NCBI GenBank assembly: GCA_947176515.1
Contig: CAMWQZ010000001.1
Span: forward strand, 1 to 29,835
DNA length: 29,835 nucleotides
Direction: 5' to 3'
From: an uncultured Bacteroidales bacterium
GTDB lineage: Bacteria > Bacteroidota > Bacteroidia > Bacteroidales > Muribaculaceae
Part shown: one piece after another, positions 1-9,794 of the stretch
Numbering within the stretch: the first letter of the stretch is position 1
Layout: each line of letters starts with the position of its first letter
The notes under the pieces: generated by a model
What the model saw: only the letters and a program-made list of their open reading frames with translations
What the model was told of the DNA's origin: nothing
Database searches by the model: none
Program-made: the position numbers and the translations under genes

Positions 1-1876
1 GATACGGGTAAGCGATGTCAGGCTCATTGGCAGGGTCATACAGCTCGCCATCAAAAACATTCTGGAGCTTATCAACAAACTTTTTCTTGCCGCCCATCAG
101 CTTGACAAGCCCGTCGACATCATGAGGCACGAAGAATGTATAGTTCCACGCACTGCCTTCATGGAATCCAGGCACCGGCTCGAAATTCTCACCTTGACGG
201 GGGTTGAACGGCGTTAGGAATGAGCCGTCCTCATTTATCGGACGCAATGTGCCGCTTTCTTTAGAGTAATAGTGGCGGTAGCCCTTGGCTCGTTTATCCA
301 ATTCGTTGGCAAAATCAATATCGCCGCGTTGGCGCGCCAGCCAAGCCAAGGCGTTATCAGCGACATAATATTCGAGCGCATGGCTGACCGAGTTATCGCC
401 TGAATTATCGCTCTGATGAACCCCTAACGGGATGTAGCCGCGCTCAATATAGGGGTCAATGTCAGGACGCATGCGATTTTCTTTGCCTGGCAAAGTCGCA
501 GACTTCTTCATTGCCTCATAGGCTAAATCCATATCAAAATCTCTAAGGCCTTTTCGCCAAGTATCTACGATAACGGGTATAGCAGGGTCTCCTTCCATGG
601 TGAATGTTTCGCGCCCATAAAGCTCCCATTTAGGCAACCATCCCCAGTCGCGATACATTTCGACCATAGAGTTGACCATGTCAGTTTGCTTTTCCGGGTA
701 AACCAAGGTCATTAGCTGGTGAAGGTTGCGATAGGTGTCCCAAAGTGAGAACACCGTATAGCGGTCGCGGTCAGTCACCCCATCTTCGCCAGTCTCCATC
801 TTAGGATACTGGCCGTTGACATCCTGAATTATATTAGGATGGATAAGTGTATGGTACAACGCTGAGTAGAACACGGTCTTCTGGTCGGGCGTTCCCCCTT
901 CAACTTCAATTTTATTGAGTTCGCGAGCCCACGACTTACGGGCGGCAGCGAGCGTAGCGTCAAAGTTTGACGCCGACTGCTCGGCGTTGAGGTTCTCGAG
1001 TGCGTTATCAGTTGAAACAAACGACACGCCTACCGACACCTCAATCTGTTCACCTTCTGAAAGATTGTCATAGGTAAACCAATAGCCAATATCGTCGCCT
1101 GAAATTTCGCGAGCGTAAGAATTATAGATCTTATACGTTCCGTTGTCGGGTGTCCACTCAGCCTCGACGCCTTTCATCTTAGGCTGCATTTTCCAGAAAC
1201 CCGATGAACTGGGCTTTTTATTCACCCTCACGGCAAAATACATAGGGAATACAGCGTCAGGATTATAGCAGAAAGTTCCCATGAGACGGCTGCCGACAAT
1301 CTCCGTGTCGGAAATCCTCTTTATCGAAGCTCCTGTCTCATTTGTAAGGCCAATACCGAGATTGACAAGGATGTTGCCTTGACCGGCCGGGAAGGTAAAT
1401 CGTTCAACCGACGTGCGCTTAGTGGCGGTCGTTTCAGCCAGGATGCCATATTTGTCAAATAGCGTAGAGTAATAGCCCGGCGACGCAGTCTCGTTGCGGT
1501 AAGTCGTGCCATAGTCATAGTAGTTGACATTCAGCGGTCCGGTTGTAGCCATCGTGATAACCGACCCAACCTCCGGACAGCCAACCCCACTGAGATTAAC
1601 ATGGGAGAAGCCTGTGAGATAGCTGTTCGTTACGTCGTAAGGCGTAGACCACCAACGCGCATCCTTATCATAGCGGTTGAGTTCTGACCCCGTTACGTTG
1701 AACGGCGACACAGACATCAATCCGTTTGGGACCAATGCGCCCGGATTGGTCGTACCGAAATTGGTCGTACCGATAAACGGATTTACATATCGCAATACAG
1801 CGGTATCTTCCGGCTCAAAGGCGTGAACCGGGAAAATAACCGCAATAGCTAATAAAGAAAAGAGATAACGTATCAC
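1..1876 (-). CDS. GH92 family alpha-mannosidase, C-terminus cut by window edge
   Basis: A GH92 exo-alpha-mannosidase, calcium-dependent in the characterised family, acting on alpha-linked mannose. About 625 residues are visible and roughly 120 C-terminal ones lie outside the window, including the acidic motif that supplies the base. The start is a GTG at 1876 that overlaps the GH130 stop by 4 nt; it gives a clean signal peptide ending VHA at residues 17-19 with no lipobox, so a soluble periplasmic enzyme is predicted. Visible family features are YVNPFIGT near residue 30, GFSHVNLSG near 89, FSLWDTYR, and HEGSAW with E573 as the likely catalytic acid. Its last visible residues read [10 protein letters not shown] where two sister copies have GNEPSHH, so it is a distinct GH92 subtype. 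It is the last visible gene of the GH92/ROK/MFS/GH130 operon. Linkage specificity cannot be told. Confidence 0.93.
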   Translation of the reverse strand, partial: MIRYLFSLLAIAVIFPVHAFEPEDTAVLRYVNPFIGTTNFGTTNPGALVPNGLMSVSPFNVTGSELNRYDKDARWWSTPYDVTNSYLTGFSHVNLSGVGCPEVGSVITMATTGPLNVNYYDYGTTYRNETASPGYYSTLFDKYGILAETTATKRTSVERFTFPAGQGNILVNLGIGLTNETGASIKRISDTEIVGSRLMGTFCYNPDAVFPMYFAVRVNKKPSSSGFWKMQPKMKGVEAEWTPDNGTYKIYNSYAREISGDDIGYWFTYDNLSEGEQIEVSVGVSFVSTDNALENLNAEQSASNFDATLAAARKSWARELNKIEVEGGTPDQKTVFYSALYHTLIHPNIIQDVNGQYPKMETGEDGVTDRDRYTVFSLWDTYRNLHQLMTLVYPEKQTDMVNSMVEMYRDWGWLPKWELYGRETFTMEGDPAIPVIVDTWRKGLRDFDMDLAYEAMKKSATLPGKENRMRPDIDPYIERGYIPLGVHQSDNSGDNSVSHALEYYVADNALAWLARQRGDIDFANELDKRAKGYRHYYSKESGTLRPINEDGSFLTPFNPRQGENFEPVPGFHEGSAWNYTFFVPHDVDGLVKLMGGKKKFVDKLQNVFDGELYDPANEPDIAYPY

Positions 1877-2865
1877 CCTATATATGAATTTGCTTTAACA
1901 AAATCTATTATTTCATTAACGTAGCCAAACGCCATGCAGACAGTGGTGTCAGCAGCGCCGTAATATATAGCCACGCGCTTGCCATCGGTCAGGGCAGCAC
2001 AGGGGAAAACCACATTAGGCACGTCTCCGACCAATTCGTAGGGAGCTGCCGGAGCAAGCAGATAGTCGCGAGACCTGTATAGAACCTTGGTAGGATTGTC
2101 CTTGTCAAGGATTACAGCGCCAAGCGAATAACGATAACCGTTACATGTGCGGATTACACCGTGATAGAACATCAGCCAGCCTTCATCAGTAAGGAAGGGC
2201 ACCGAACCGGCGCCAATCTTCAAGCACTGCCATGCGCTTTCTTCAAAAGGAGTGACTTTCATCACACAGCGATGCTCGCCCCAGAATTTCATATCAGGAC
2301 TGAAGCTGATAAATATATCGCCGAATGGGGTGTGTCCGTTATCACTCGGACGGCTCAGCATGGCATACTTACCGTCAAATTTTTGTGGGAATAGCACACC
2401 ATTGCGGTTAAACGGCAAGAAGGCATTCTCACACTGGAAAAACTCCTTAAAATCAAATGTATAGCCAATGCCTATTGTCGGCCCGTTATAACCGTTACAC
2501 CATGTAATCCAGTAGCGGTCGTCAATCCATGTCACACGAGGGTCATATTTGTAATCAGAGTCAATCATATCGGTGTTACCCGGCTTAAACTTGATTGGTT
2601 CGTGTTCGATGTCCCAGTGAACGCCGTCTTTACTGAAGCCGGCAAAGATATTCATCTGCACAGCTTTGTTATCGCAACGGAAAACTCCGGCATAACCACC
2701 GTTAAACGGCACGACGGCGCTGTTGAAAATACTATTAGATGAGGGTATATGATACCTGTCTATTATTGGATTCTGAGAGAATCGCCACAGCGGAGCGGTG
2801 CATCCTGCCGGCTTTTCCTCCCAGGGCATAATTTCGGGAGATAATTTCGGTTCTGAAGTCATCAT
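1873..2865 (-). CDS. GH130 beta-1,4-mannosyl-GlcNAc phosphorylase (probable)
   Basis: A 330-residue GH130 protein with no signal peptide, so cytoplasmic. Family members of this type split Man-beta-1,4-GlcNAc with inorganic phosphate into alpha-mannose-1-phosphate and GlcNAc. The YDPR motif (D108) matches the family's proton-donor aspartate, and the basic phosphate-binding set appears intact: NRNG near 153, SRP with R172, LKIGAG with K216 and YHG with H235. GH130 beta-mannosidases that hydrolyse lack these phosphate ligands, so a phosphorylase is favoured. Two ATG codons in a row (2865 and 2862) are possible starts, 2 nt after the MFS stop. The GH18 endo-glycosidase and neighbouring transporter make the N-glycan core disaccharide the likely substrate; mannosyl-glucose is the main alternative. 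Confidence 0.9.
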   Translation of the reverse strand: MMTSEPKLSPEIMPWEEKPAGCTAPLWRFSQNPIIDRYHIPSSNSIFNSAVVPFNGGYAGVFRCDNKAVQMNIFAGFSKDGVHWDIEHEPIKFKPGNTDMIDSDYKYDPRVTWIDDRYWITWCNGYNGPTIGIGYTFDFKEFFQCENAFLPFNRNGVLFPQKFDGKYAMLSRPSDNGHTPFGDIFISFSPDMKFWGEHRCVMKVTPFEESAWQCLKIGAGSVPFLTDEGWLMFYHGVIRTCNGYRYSLGAVILDKDNPTKVLYRSRDYLLAPAAPYELVGDVPNVVFPCAALTDGKRVAIYYGAADTTVCMAFGYVNEIIDFVKANSYIG

Positions 2866-2867
2866 TG

Positions 2868-4169
2868 TTATGATTTTGATTGTGAATTGTCTGATGGATG
2901 TGTAAACGGTATCGTAGCCGCAAGGATGAATGCCGGAACTGACATCACTAATGCGATTGTGAAGAAAAGTTCATAGCCTGTATGCTGATAGACATAACCG
3001 CTTATCATGCCGGGCAACATAAATCCGAGATTCATGATTCCAGAGGCAAAGGCATAATGAGCCATCGGATGTTTGCCCGGCGCAACCTGCTGCATCATAA
3101 AAAGCGTAAGACCAACGAAGCCGAAACCATAACAGAAGTATTCGGTTACAAGGCCGACAGCGATTAGAGTGATGCTGTCAGGCTGGCACTGCGCAAACAA
3201 CAAGTAAATTACAAACGGTATGTTGAAGATGCACACTAACGTGAACAAGACCTTTTTAAGTCCGAAATGAGCGATAAAATAACCGCCCAGAATCGAGCCG
3301 ACAATAAATGCTATCGTTCCCAAAGTGCCGTAGATTAATCCGATTGACTCGTTTGACAGACCCAAACCGCCCATATCTACGGGAGCTTTCAAGAATAATG
3401 GCACCATCTTTACCGCGAAACCTTCGGTCAGACGATAACATAATATAAATAATATGTATAGCCAGATATGCTTCTTTGTAAAGAAGTCCTTGAACACATC
3501 AAGCAACGAGACCATCGCGCTGCCGAAGCTCGCCGGCGATTCCTCATTCTTAGAACCGGTAGGCAAAAAGAACCAGTGATAGATGGCCACTCCAATCATT
3601 ACGCTCGCTATAATGCCCATGATTATCATCCAAGCATATTTAGCCGCATTTTCAGGGTCTTCGGCTTTAAAGTGAGTAATCAGCGCTCCAGCGAGATAGA
3701 CGAGGCCGCCGTTGACCAGCACTTTTGCGAGATTATAAAATGCGCCTTGCCAACCGATATATTGCGCCTGAGTCTTCTTGTCTATCGCAGTCAGATAAAT
3801 ACCATCGGTCGCGATATCGTTTGTCGCTCCGCTTATAGTAATCACAGCCATTATCGCTATCGCAAACGCGAAAAAGTCAGGGACCGGCAACAGGAATGCT
3901 ATTAAGCCGAAACAGATACCCGACAGCATCTGACACACTAAAGCGAAATGCTTCTTTGTGTAGTAAAGTTCGAGCAGCGGACTCCAAAGGGGCTTGATCG
4001 AATACGGCAATATCAACAGCGAGGTCCAGAATGTTATGCTCGCCTCGTCAATTCCGAGGTCAGCAAACATTATGACCGAAGCTAAAGAAATGGCCACAAA
4101 TGGCAATCCCATTGCAAAATATGCAGTGGGAATCCATGTGATAGGTGATATTTTCTTATGGTCTTGCAT
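2868..4169 (-). CDS. MFS sugar transporter, probably for Man-GlcNAc
   Basis: A 433-residue inner-membrane protein of the major facilitator superfamily with about twelve hydrophobic segments and a central loop near residues 205-225 ([10 protein letters not shown] then GSKNEESP). The overall look resembles AmpG/PAT-like carriers. I take the ATG at 4169; the longer frame opens with a TTG at 4184 and overlaps the preceding GH92 more. The chosen start still overlaps that GH92 stop by 14 nt, suggesting translational coupling. The next gene, 2 nt downstream, is a GH130 phosphorylase. In Bacteroides thetaiotaomicron an MFS-type sugar transporter is likewise paired with a Man-GlcNAc phosphorylase (BT1032/BT1033, from memory). 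I infer it carries Man-beta-1,4-GlcNAc from periplasm to cytoplasm. The substrate is inferred from context only. Confidence 0.88.
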   Translation of the reverse strand: MQDHKKISPITWIPTAYFAMGLPFVAISLASVIMFADLGIDEASITFWTSLLILPYSIKPLWSPLLELYYTKKHFALVCQMLSGICFGLIAFLLPVPDFFAFAIAIMAVITISGATNDIATDGIYLTAIDKKTQAQYIGWQGAFYNLAKVLVNGGLVYLAGALITHFKAEDPENAAKYAWMIIMGIIASVMIGVAIYHWFFLPTGSKNEESPASFGSAMVSLLDVFKDFFTKKHIWLYILFILCYRLTEGFAVKMVPLFLKAPVDMGGLGLSNESIGLIYGTLGTIAFIVGSILGGYFIAHFGLKKVLFTLVCIFNIPFVIYLLFAQCQPDSITLIAVGLVTEYFCYGFGFVGLTLFMMQQVAPGKHPMAHYAFASGIMNLGFMLPGMISGYVYQHTGYELFFTIALVMSVPAFILAATIPFTHPSDNSQSKS

Positions 4170-6342
4170 CACTGTTGACTCCAAATGTTTCTGACGGAGT
4201 TACGCCCATCATAAATTCAAGCGTTCCGCCATTCTTTATTTGGTCAAACTCTATATACGACTTATCATAAGGCTCGCCGTTAAGACGGACTTCCTGTATA
4301 TAGATATTGTCTGCAGAATTATTATGCGCCCGGATATCCAGCTGCTTTCCATCGCCAACTTCGACTGTAGCTGAATCAAACAGAGGTGTTCCGAACACAA
4401 ATTTTCCGCCTGTCGGCTCCACTTGATAGAGTCCCATAGATGACAAAACAAACCAAGCCGACATCTGGCCGACATCTTCGTTGCCGCAGAGGCCTGCCAT
4501 ATCGTCATTATACAAATCATTCATTATATGGCGGAGGATAGGTGCAGCTTTATAAGGCTGGCCGACATAATTGTATAAGTAGACTGTGTGATGGCTCGGT
4601 TCGTTACCATGGGCATACTGACCAATAAGGCCACTGATGTCGGGCGACGCGTCGTCGCCAAGCTGACCTTCTACAGTGAAGAGAGAGTCGAGCTTGTTGA
4701 CAAACTGTTCTTCAGAATCGAAGAGCGCTACAAGTCCGTGGGGATCATGCGGCACAAGCCATACATATTGCCAGCCATTGCCTTCGCAGTAGTCATCGGC
4801 TCTGTGAGTGGTAGCAAACGGATTGAAAACCTCATCGCGGAACTTGCCGTCCATAGATTTTCCACGCATGAAATTAGTCTCGCTGTCAAAATATTTGCTG
4901 TATGACGCAGCTCTTTCGCCGAAATAATTGCTGTCTTCTTCCTGTCCGAGCAGGGCAGCGACTTTTGCAACGGCATTGTCGGCAATAGCATACTCCAGAC
5001 CTTTTGCCACGCTTTCATCGCATCCAGGGGCATCGTAAGGCACATAGCCGTATTGTTTCAGAGCGCCGAGCGAGCGTTCGTCGAGCATACAAGATGCTTT
5101 CATCGCCTCGTAAGCGCCGGTAGAGTCATTGACAAAACCTTTCAGCAACAAGTCACCCAATACTATAACACCAGGGTTGCCTATCATGCAGTCGGTTTCG
5201 TTGCCATGAAGATGCCATACGGGCAGTTTGCCCTGCTGACGATAGATGTTGATAAACGTGTTGGCATAATCACCTTGCAGCTCGGGGTGAATGATAGTCG
5301 ACAACGGGTGAGCCGCGCGATATGTATCCCAGAGTGAGAAAATGGTGTAATCTGTGAATTTGCCTTCGGTATTGTAATTGTTGCCATCGGCGCCACGATA
5401 GTCACCGTTGACGTCGCTGAACACTGCCGGAGCAAACATAGTGTGATAGAGCGCAGTATAGAATTTGCGTTTATCACTCTCATTGCTGCTCTTAACATCA
5501 ATTTTGGCAAGTTGCTTGTTCCAGGACTCATCGGCCGCTTTGGCAACCTGGTCGAAATCCCAGGCGTCGTTCTCTGCAGCAAGATTAATTTTGGCATTTT
5601 CAACACTTACCGGCGAGACGCCAACCTTCATCAACAAAGGCGACGATTTGGGGTCAAAGGCAAAGGTCATATCCTCATTGTCACCATAGTGAGCGATGAA
5701 TGGTTGCGAGAACTGGGCGGTAAAATAGATTTTCTGGTCTCTTGCCCATCCTCTCGAGTAACGGTAACCCGAGATAGTGCTGTCGTTTTCAACCACAATC
5801 TGAGTTTCTGTCGGCTTGTCCCAACCGATACCGTAAGTCAAATTTAATTTGACATAAGCTGTATCTGCTTCTGCTGGGAATGTATATCGGTGGAAACCTG
5901 TGCGCGTGGTGGCGGTGAGTTCGGCTTCAATGCCCGAATCATCGAGAATCACGCGGTAATAACCCGGACGGCAGACTTCTTTTTCATGAGTGAACGCCGA
6001 ACTGGTGTCTTCCTTATTGACAACAGGGAGAACCAATATATCGCCTAAGTCACCTATGCCAGTGCCACTTAAATGAGTATGGCTGAAGCCGAGAAGGGTT
6101 GAATCAGAAGCGTGATAGCCTGAGCACCAGTCCCAGCCCTTTACAAACTGCGAGGAGCCTAACTGAACCATGCCGAAAGGCACATTTGCGCCTAAAAACA
6201 CGTGACCGTGATCTCCAGTACCGATAAACGGGTTCACATAATCGGTAAAGTGAGTTTCAGTGTCTTTGTCCTGACTCTGAGAGCACGATAGCGCCATGAG
6301 GGGTAATGCAATACCCACAAATAATTTGCTTATATTATTCAT
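4156..6342 (-). CDS. GH92 alpha-mannosidase, lipoprotein, GNEPSHH type
   Basis: A 728-residue GH92 exo-alpha-mannosidase. The open frame extends to 6429, but the ATG at 6342 gives a proper lipoprotein signal with lipobox ALSC (C20), so I use that; it overlaps the end of the ROK gene by 8 nt. Residues after C20 are SQSQDKD, not an acidic run, so periplasmic rather than surface display is inferred. Family landmarks are [54 protein letters not shown] with E520, HGNEPSHH at 578-585 and CGNEDVGQMSAW ending near 630. It lacks the His-Glu pair seen in the copy at 7463-9754 and has PDISGLIGQ there instead, so a linkage other than alpha-1,2 (alpha-1,3, 1,4 or 1,6) is a reasonable guess. Confidence 0.94.
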   Translation of the reverse strand: MNNISKLFVGIALPLMALSCSQSQDKDTETHFTDYVNPFIGTGDHGHVFLGANVPFGMVQLGSSQFVKGWDWCSGYHASDSTLLGFSHTHLSGTGIGDLGDILVLPVVNKEDTSSAFTHEKEVCRPGYYRVILDDSGIEAELTATTRTGFHRYTFPAEADTAYVKLNLTYGIGWDKPTETQIVVENDSTISGYRYSRGWARDQKIYFTAQFSQPFIAHYGDNEDMTFAFDPKSSPLLMKVGVSPVSVENAKINLAAENDAWDFDQVAKAADESWNKQLAKIDVKSSNESDKRKFYTALYHTMFAPAVFSDVNGDYRGADGNNYNTEGKFTDYTIFSLWDTYRAAHPLSTIIHPELQGDYANTFINIYRQQGKLPVWHLHGNETDCMIGNPGVIVLGDLLLKGFVNDSTGAYEAMKASCMLDERSLGALKQYGYVPYDAPGCDESVAKGLEYAIADNAVAKVAALLGQEEDSNYFGERAASYSKYFDSETNFMRGKSMDGKFRDEVFNPFATTHRADDYCEGNGWQYVWLVPHDPHGLVALFDSEEQFVNKLDSLFTVEGQLGDDASPDISGLIGQYAHGNEPSHHTVYLYNYVGQPYKAAPILRHIMNDLYNDDMAGLCGNEDVGQMSAWFVLSSMGLYQVEPTGGKFVFGTPLFDSATVEVGDGKQLDIRAHNNSADNIYIQEVRLNGEPYDKSYIEFDQIKNGGTLEFMMGVTPSETFGVNSDARP

Positions 6343-7441
6343 CAGTCTTGGAATCAAGTTGTGATAATGCAAAAGCGTAAGCGCCGGCAGAAATTGCCTT
6401 GCTTGCACCGATTTCTGAGAATACGACACCGAGGCGCTTCATAGGGTCGTAAACGACCGGGATATCCGTGCCCGGTATCATGATAGTCTGACGTGCACCG
6501 GCTGAGAACTTCTCAAATTCTTCGGGATTATCAAGGTAGAATACTTCGGGCTGGACACACTTGACCATCGTGCCGTCGAGAGTGCAAACCGTTCCTCTTA
6601 ATTCTTTGAGGATTGAGTCAATCATCAGATGACGCGCTGCAGTTATGCCGCCGCCGATTACGATAATGCCGTCAATAAGAGATGCTGCCAGAGCCATAGA
6701 GAAACCGGCTGTCTCACCCATTTCTGCGAAAGCTTTCTTTGCGGCTTCTGCATCACCCGGCTTTTTGCCATCGGCAATCTCGCAAATATCTTTGGGTGTG
6801 AGAGCGCGGTCGTCACCGCTGAGCTCGCGATATACACGCTGGATAGCGCGCACCGAGACACCCTCTTCGGCCATCACGCCGTGTTTGGTCTTATGAGGCA
6901 GGCAGAATGTCTCAACGCATGAGTTATCGCCGCGGTTTAATTTGCCGTCAACCACTATGCCGACACCAAAACCTGTGCCGAAGGTGTAACCGATGAGATT
7001 GTGATATTGCTTGGCGCTACCGCTCGCCTTAAGTTTCTTGTTGATAGACGGAAGCACGCCGCACAGGGCCTCGCCATAAGCGAAAAGGTCGCCGTCGTTA
7101 TTGATGTATACTGGTATTCCAAATTCACGCTCGAGATACGGACCTAACGCAACGCCATCGCGGAACGAGGGGAAATTAGGAAGGAAACCGCCGATAATAC
7201 CATTGGGGTAATCTGCCGGGCCGGGGAAGGCGAAACTTATTGCCACCGGCTTTTCATCAAGCGACTCGATGACTTCTTTAAAGCCTTTGACTATAGTTGC
7301 GAGACACAGGTCAAGGTCATGTGCGTTTGACGGATAGGTTATAGGCGTGGTGATATATTCACATCCACGCATTGCACCGAATACCAGATTAGTACCGCCG
7401 GCATCGAGTGTGATGACAATTCGTTTATCAGTTGTATACAT
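6335..7441 (-). CDS. ROK-family sugar kinase without the zinc motif
   Basis: A 368-residue cytoplasmic ROK protein. DAGGTN at 13-18 is the ATP phosphate-binding loop, NNDGD at 114-118 holds the catalytic aspartate D116, GTGFGVGIVVDG near 155-166 is the second glycine-rich segment, and IVIGGGI near 260 closes the nucleotide site. There is no N-terminal helix-turn-helix, so this is a kinase rather than a ROK repressor. The usual zinc motif CxCGxxGCxE is absent; the matching region reads SCVETFC then LPHKTKHGVMAEEG. It sits between two GH92 genes, 21 nt after one and overlapping the next by 8 nt. The likely substrate is GlcNAc released by the GH130 enzyme, or free mannose released by GH92 enzymes and imported; the sequence does not decide between them. 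Confidence 0.88.
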   Translation of the reverse strand: MYTTDKRIVITLDAGGTNLVFGAMRGCEYITTPITYPSNAHDLDLCLATIVKGFKEVIESLDEKPVAISFAFPGPADYPNGIIGGFLPNFPSFRDGVALGPYLEREFGIPVYINNDGDLFAYGEALCGVLPSINKKLKASGSAKQYHNLIGYTFGTGFGVGIVVDGKLNRGDNSCVETFCLPHKTKHGVMAEEGVSVRAIQRVYRELSGDDRALTPKDICEIADGKKPGDAEAAKKAFAEMGETAGFSMALAASLIDGIIVIGGGITAARHLMIDSILKELRGTVCTLDGTMVKCVQPEVFYLDNPEEFEKFSAGARQTIMIPGTDIPVVYDPMKRLGVVFSEIGASKAISAGAYAFALSQLDSKTDE

Positions 7442-7462
7442 GGTTATTATATTATATAATGG

Positions 7463-9754
7463 TTATTTATTTCGAGAGAATGAATATGGATAATCTTTTT
7501 CGTCTTTGCCCCAGTCAGTGTTTGGCTTATCGCTTTTGTTTATCGTGATATGTTTGCCTGATTTGAGGTCATCAAGTGTGAAGTATGAGGGAGTATAAGG
7601 CTTGCCGTCAACCTTTATATCCTGTATATAGACGGCATTACCATCGCCTGTGGCTTTGGTCTCGATGACCGTCTGTTTTCCATTGTCAAATGTCAAAGTC
7701 GCCTTGTCAAAGATAGGTGTGCCGATGACGTATTCACCCGAACCGGGAGCGACGGGATAGAAACCTAAAGCCGAGAACACATACCATGCCGAAGTCTGAC
7801 CGTTGTCTTCATCGCCGCAATAACCGTCGGGGGTCGGTGAATACATGCGCTCCATCACCTCATATAATTTTTCCTGAGCCTTCCAGGGCTGCCCGGCGAA
7901 GTTATAGAGATATATCATGTGCTGTATCGGCTGGTTGCCATGAGCATAGTTGCCCATGTTCATAACCGTCATCTCGCGTATTTCGTGAATCGGGAAGCCA
8001 TAATAGCTGTCATCGTAGAGCGGAGCCACGGTGAAAACCGAGTCAAGCATTGTCACAAAGTTATCCTTGCCTCCCATCAGGTCAATTAGACCCTGTGGGT
8101 CGTGGAATACCGACCATGTGTAGTGCCAGCTGTTGCCTTCGGTGAAGGCGTCGCCCCATTTAAGCGGAGAGAAGGGCGACTGGAATGTGCCGTCTGCATT
8201 ACGGCCTCGCATCAGTCCCGACTCCTTGTCAAAGACATTTTTATAATTCATTGCTCGCTCGGCATAGAGTTTCTGCTCTGCCTTTGGGCGACCAAGCGCT
8301 TTGGCGAGCTGATAGAGACACCAGTCATCGTAAGCATACTCAAGCGTCCGAGCAACATTCTCGTGAATATTAACATCGTAGGGTACATAACCTAACTTAT
8401 TATAATACTCATGACCGAGGCGGCCGCTTGACGAAACCGTAGGATGTACGGCATCAGTGCCTGCAGTAGCGGCTTTCCAGAGAGTTTCCTTGTCTGAGAC
8501 TTTAGCTCCTGACAGGTAGGCGTCAGCCAATACTGAAGCCGAGTTATTGCCGACCATACATCCTCGGTGGCCCGGGCTGCCCCATTCGGGTACAAATCCG
8601 CTCTCTCGGTAGTGATTGAGCAAGCCTTCCTGTATTTTTGTATTGATATCGCTGTAACAAAGATTCAGCAACGGAAAGAGCGCTCTGAATGTATCCCAGA
8701 AGCCGGTGTCTGTAAACATATATCCGGGCAGCACCTCACCTGTGTGGGGGCTGTAGTGCACGGGCTTGCCATCCTTGTCAATCTCATAAAATTTTCTTGG
8801 GAACAACAGCGAGCGGTAGAGACAGGAATAGAATGTGCGCATCTGACGGTCGGTTGCACCCTCGACACTTATCTTGCCGAGCTCATGGTTCCAAGCGTCT
8901 TTCCCTTCTGCCACTAATTTTTCAAATGATTTGTCGCTTAACTCATTTTTAAGGTTAAGCACAGCTTGTTCGGGACTAATGAATGATGACGCTGTGCGCA
9001 CATAGATTTTTTCACCCTTACGGGTCTTGAACGAAATGATTGCTCCGGCATGGTCAGTCTCAACGTGGCTTAAGCCGGTTTTCATCACCGAGTCCTCGAC
9101 AACAATATATGACTCAAAATCTTTGTCAAACTCTATAACAAAGTAATTTTTAAAATTGTCAGGCACGCCGCCGCTATTGCGTGTGGTGTAACCCATCACG
9201 CGCCTGTTTTTAGCGTCGACTGTGACAGATGAACCCTTGTCGAAGGCATCAATCACAATATTCGACTGGTCGCTCTGAGGGAACGTGAAACAGAACATGG
9301 CCGCCCTCTCTGTGGGCGAAACTTCAGCCACCACATCATAGTCAGCCAAATATACCTTATAGTAATATGGCAGACACTCCTCCCCTTTATGAGAGAACCA
9401 GCTTTCACGCTCATTTTCGTCAAAAACGGGTTTGCCGACAGTAGCCATAATCGAGAACTGCCCGTAATCGTTAATCCAGGGGCTGGGCTGATGAGTCTGC
9501 TTGATGCCGCGCAGTTTATGGGCGTCGTAGGTATAGACCCAGCCATCGCCCATCTTACCAGTCTGCGGAGTCCAGAAATTCATGCCCCACGGGCGAGCGA
9601 TTGCCGGATAGGTGTTGCCGGCTGAAAGTTCGAAACTTGATTGCGAACCCATCAGAGGGTTGACATATTGAGTATAGTCGTTAGCTTTCACCGTTAAGGC
9701 GAGAGTTAACGTAAAAATCAGGCTACCTAATTGCTTAATTAGATTCGAGGCCAT
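7463..9754 (-). CDS. GH92 alpha-1,2-mannosidase (BT3990-like)
   Basis: A 763-residue GH92 enzyme with a plain signal peptide (cleavage near VKA, residues 22-24), so soluble periplasmic. TEGNSW carries E539, FPIHEIRE carries H590 and E591, and GDEDNGQTSAW carries D648 and D650. As I recall, the structurally solved alpha-1,2-mannosidase BT3990 of B. thetaiotaomicron uses E533 as acid, H584 and E585 in the +1 subsite, and D642 and D644 near the base. All five residues are here at a constant offset of +6, and W93 may match the recalled W88. This supports alpha-1,2 specificity, trimming the outer residues of high-mannose glycans. Its GNQPIQH replaces the GNEPSHH of two sister copies. The gene starts 40 nt after the stop of the preceding GH92. 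Confidence 0.95.
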   Translation of the reverse strand: MASNLIKQLGSLIFTLTLALTVKANDYTQYVNPLMGSQSSFELSAGNTYPAIARPWGMNFWTPQTGKMGDGWVYTYDAHKLRGIKQTHQPSPWINDYGQFSIMATVGKPVFDENERESWFSHKGEECLPYYYKVYLADYDVVAEVSPTERAAMFCFTFPQSDQSNIVIDAFDKGSSVTVDAKNRRVMGYTTRNSGGVPDNFKNYFVIEFDKDFESYIVVEDSVMKTGLSHVETDHAGAIISFKTRKGEKIYVRTASSFISPEQAVLNLKNELSDKSFEKLVAEGKDAWNHELGKISVEGATDRQMRTFYSCLYRSLLFPRKFYEIDKDGKPVHYSPHTGEVLPGYMFTDTGFWDTFRALFPLLNLCYSDINTKIQEGLLNHYRESGFVPEWGSPGHRGCMVGNNSASVLADAYLSGAKVSDKETLWKAATAGTDAVHPTVSSSGRLGHEYYNKLGYVPYDVNIHENVARTLEYAYDDWCLYQLAKALGRPKAEQKLYAERAMNYKNVFDKESGLMRGRNADGTFQSPFSPLKWGDAFTEGNSWHYTWSVFHDPQGLIDLMGGKDNFVTMLDSVFTVAPLYDDSYYGFPIHEIREMTVMNMGNYAHGNQPIQHMIYLYNFAGQPWKAQEKLYEVMERMYSPTPDGYCGDEDNGQTSAWYVFSALGFYPVAPGSGEYVIGTPIFDKATLTFDNGKQTVIETKATGDGNAVYIQDIKVDGKPYTPSYFTLDDLKSGKHITINKSDKPNTDWGKDEKDYPYSFSRNK

Positions 9755-9794
9755 AGTGGTATTAATTGGTTATGAATAATAATCGTGCGTAAAG

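Noticed and set aside
3468..3905. 145-codon plus-strand open frame
   Set aside because: Antisense shadow of the MFS transporter gene, no domain or start signal of its own.
6343..6429. N-terminal extension of the GH92 at 4156-6342
   Set aside because: The extra 29 residues would hide a good lipoprotein signal peptide in mid-protein and overlap the kinase gene by 95 nt.
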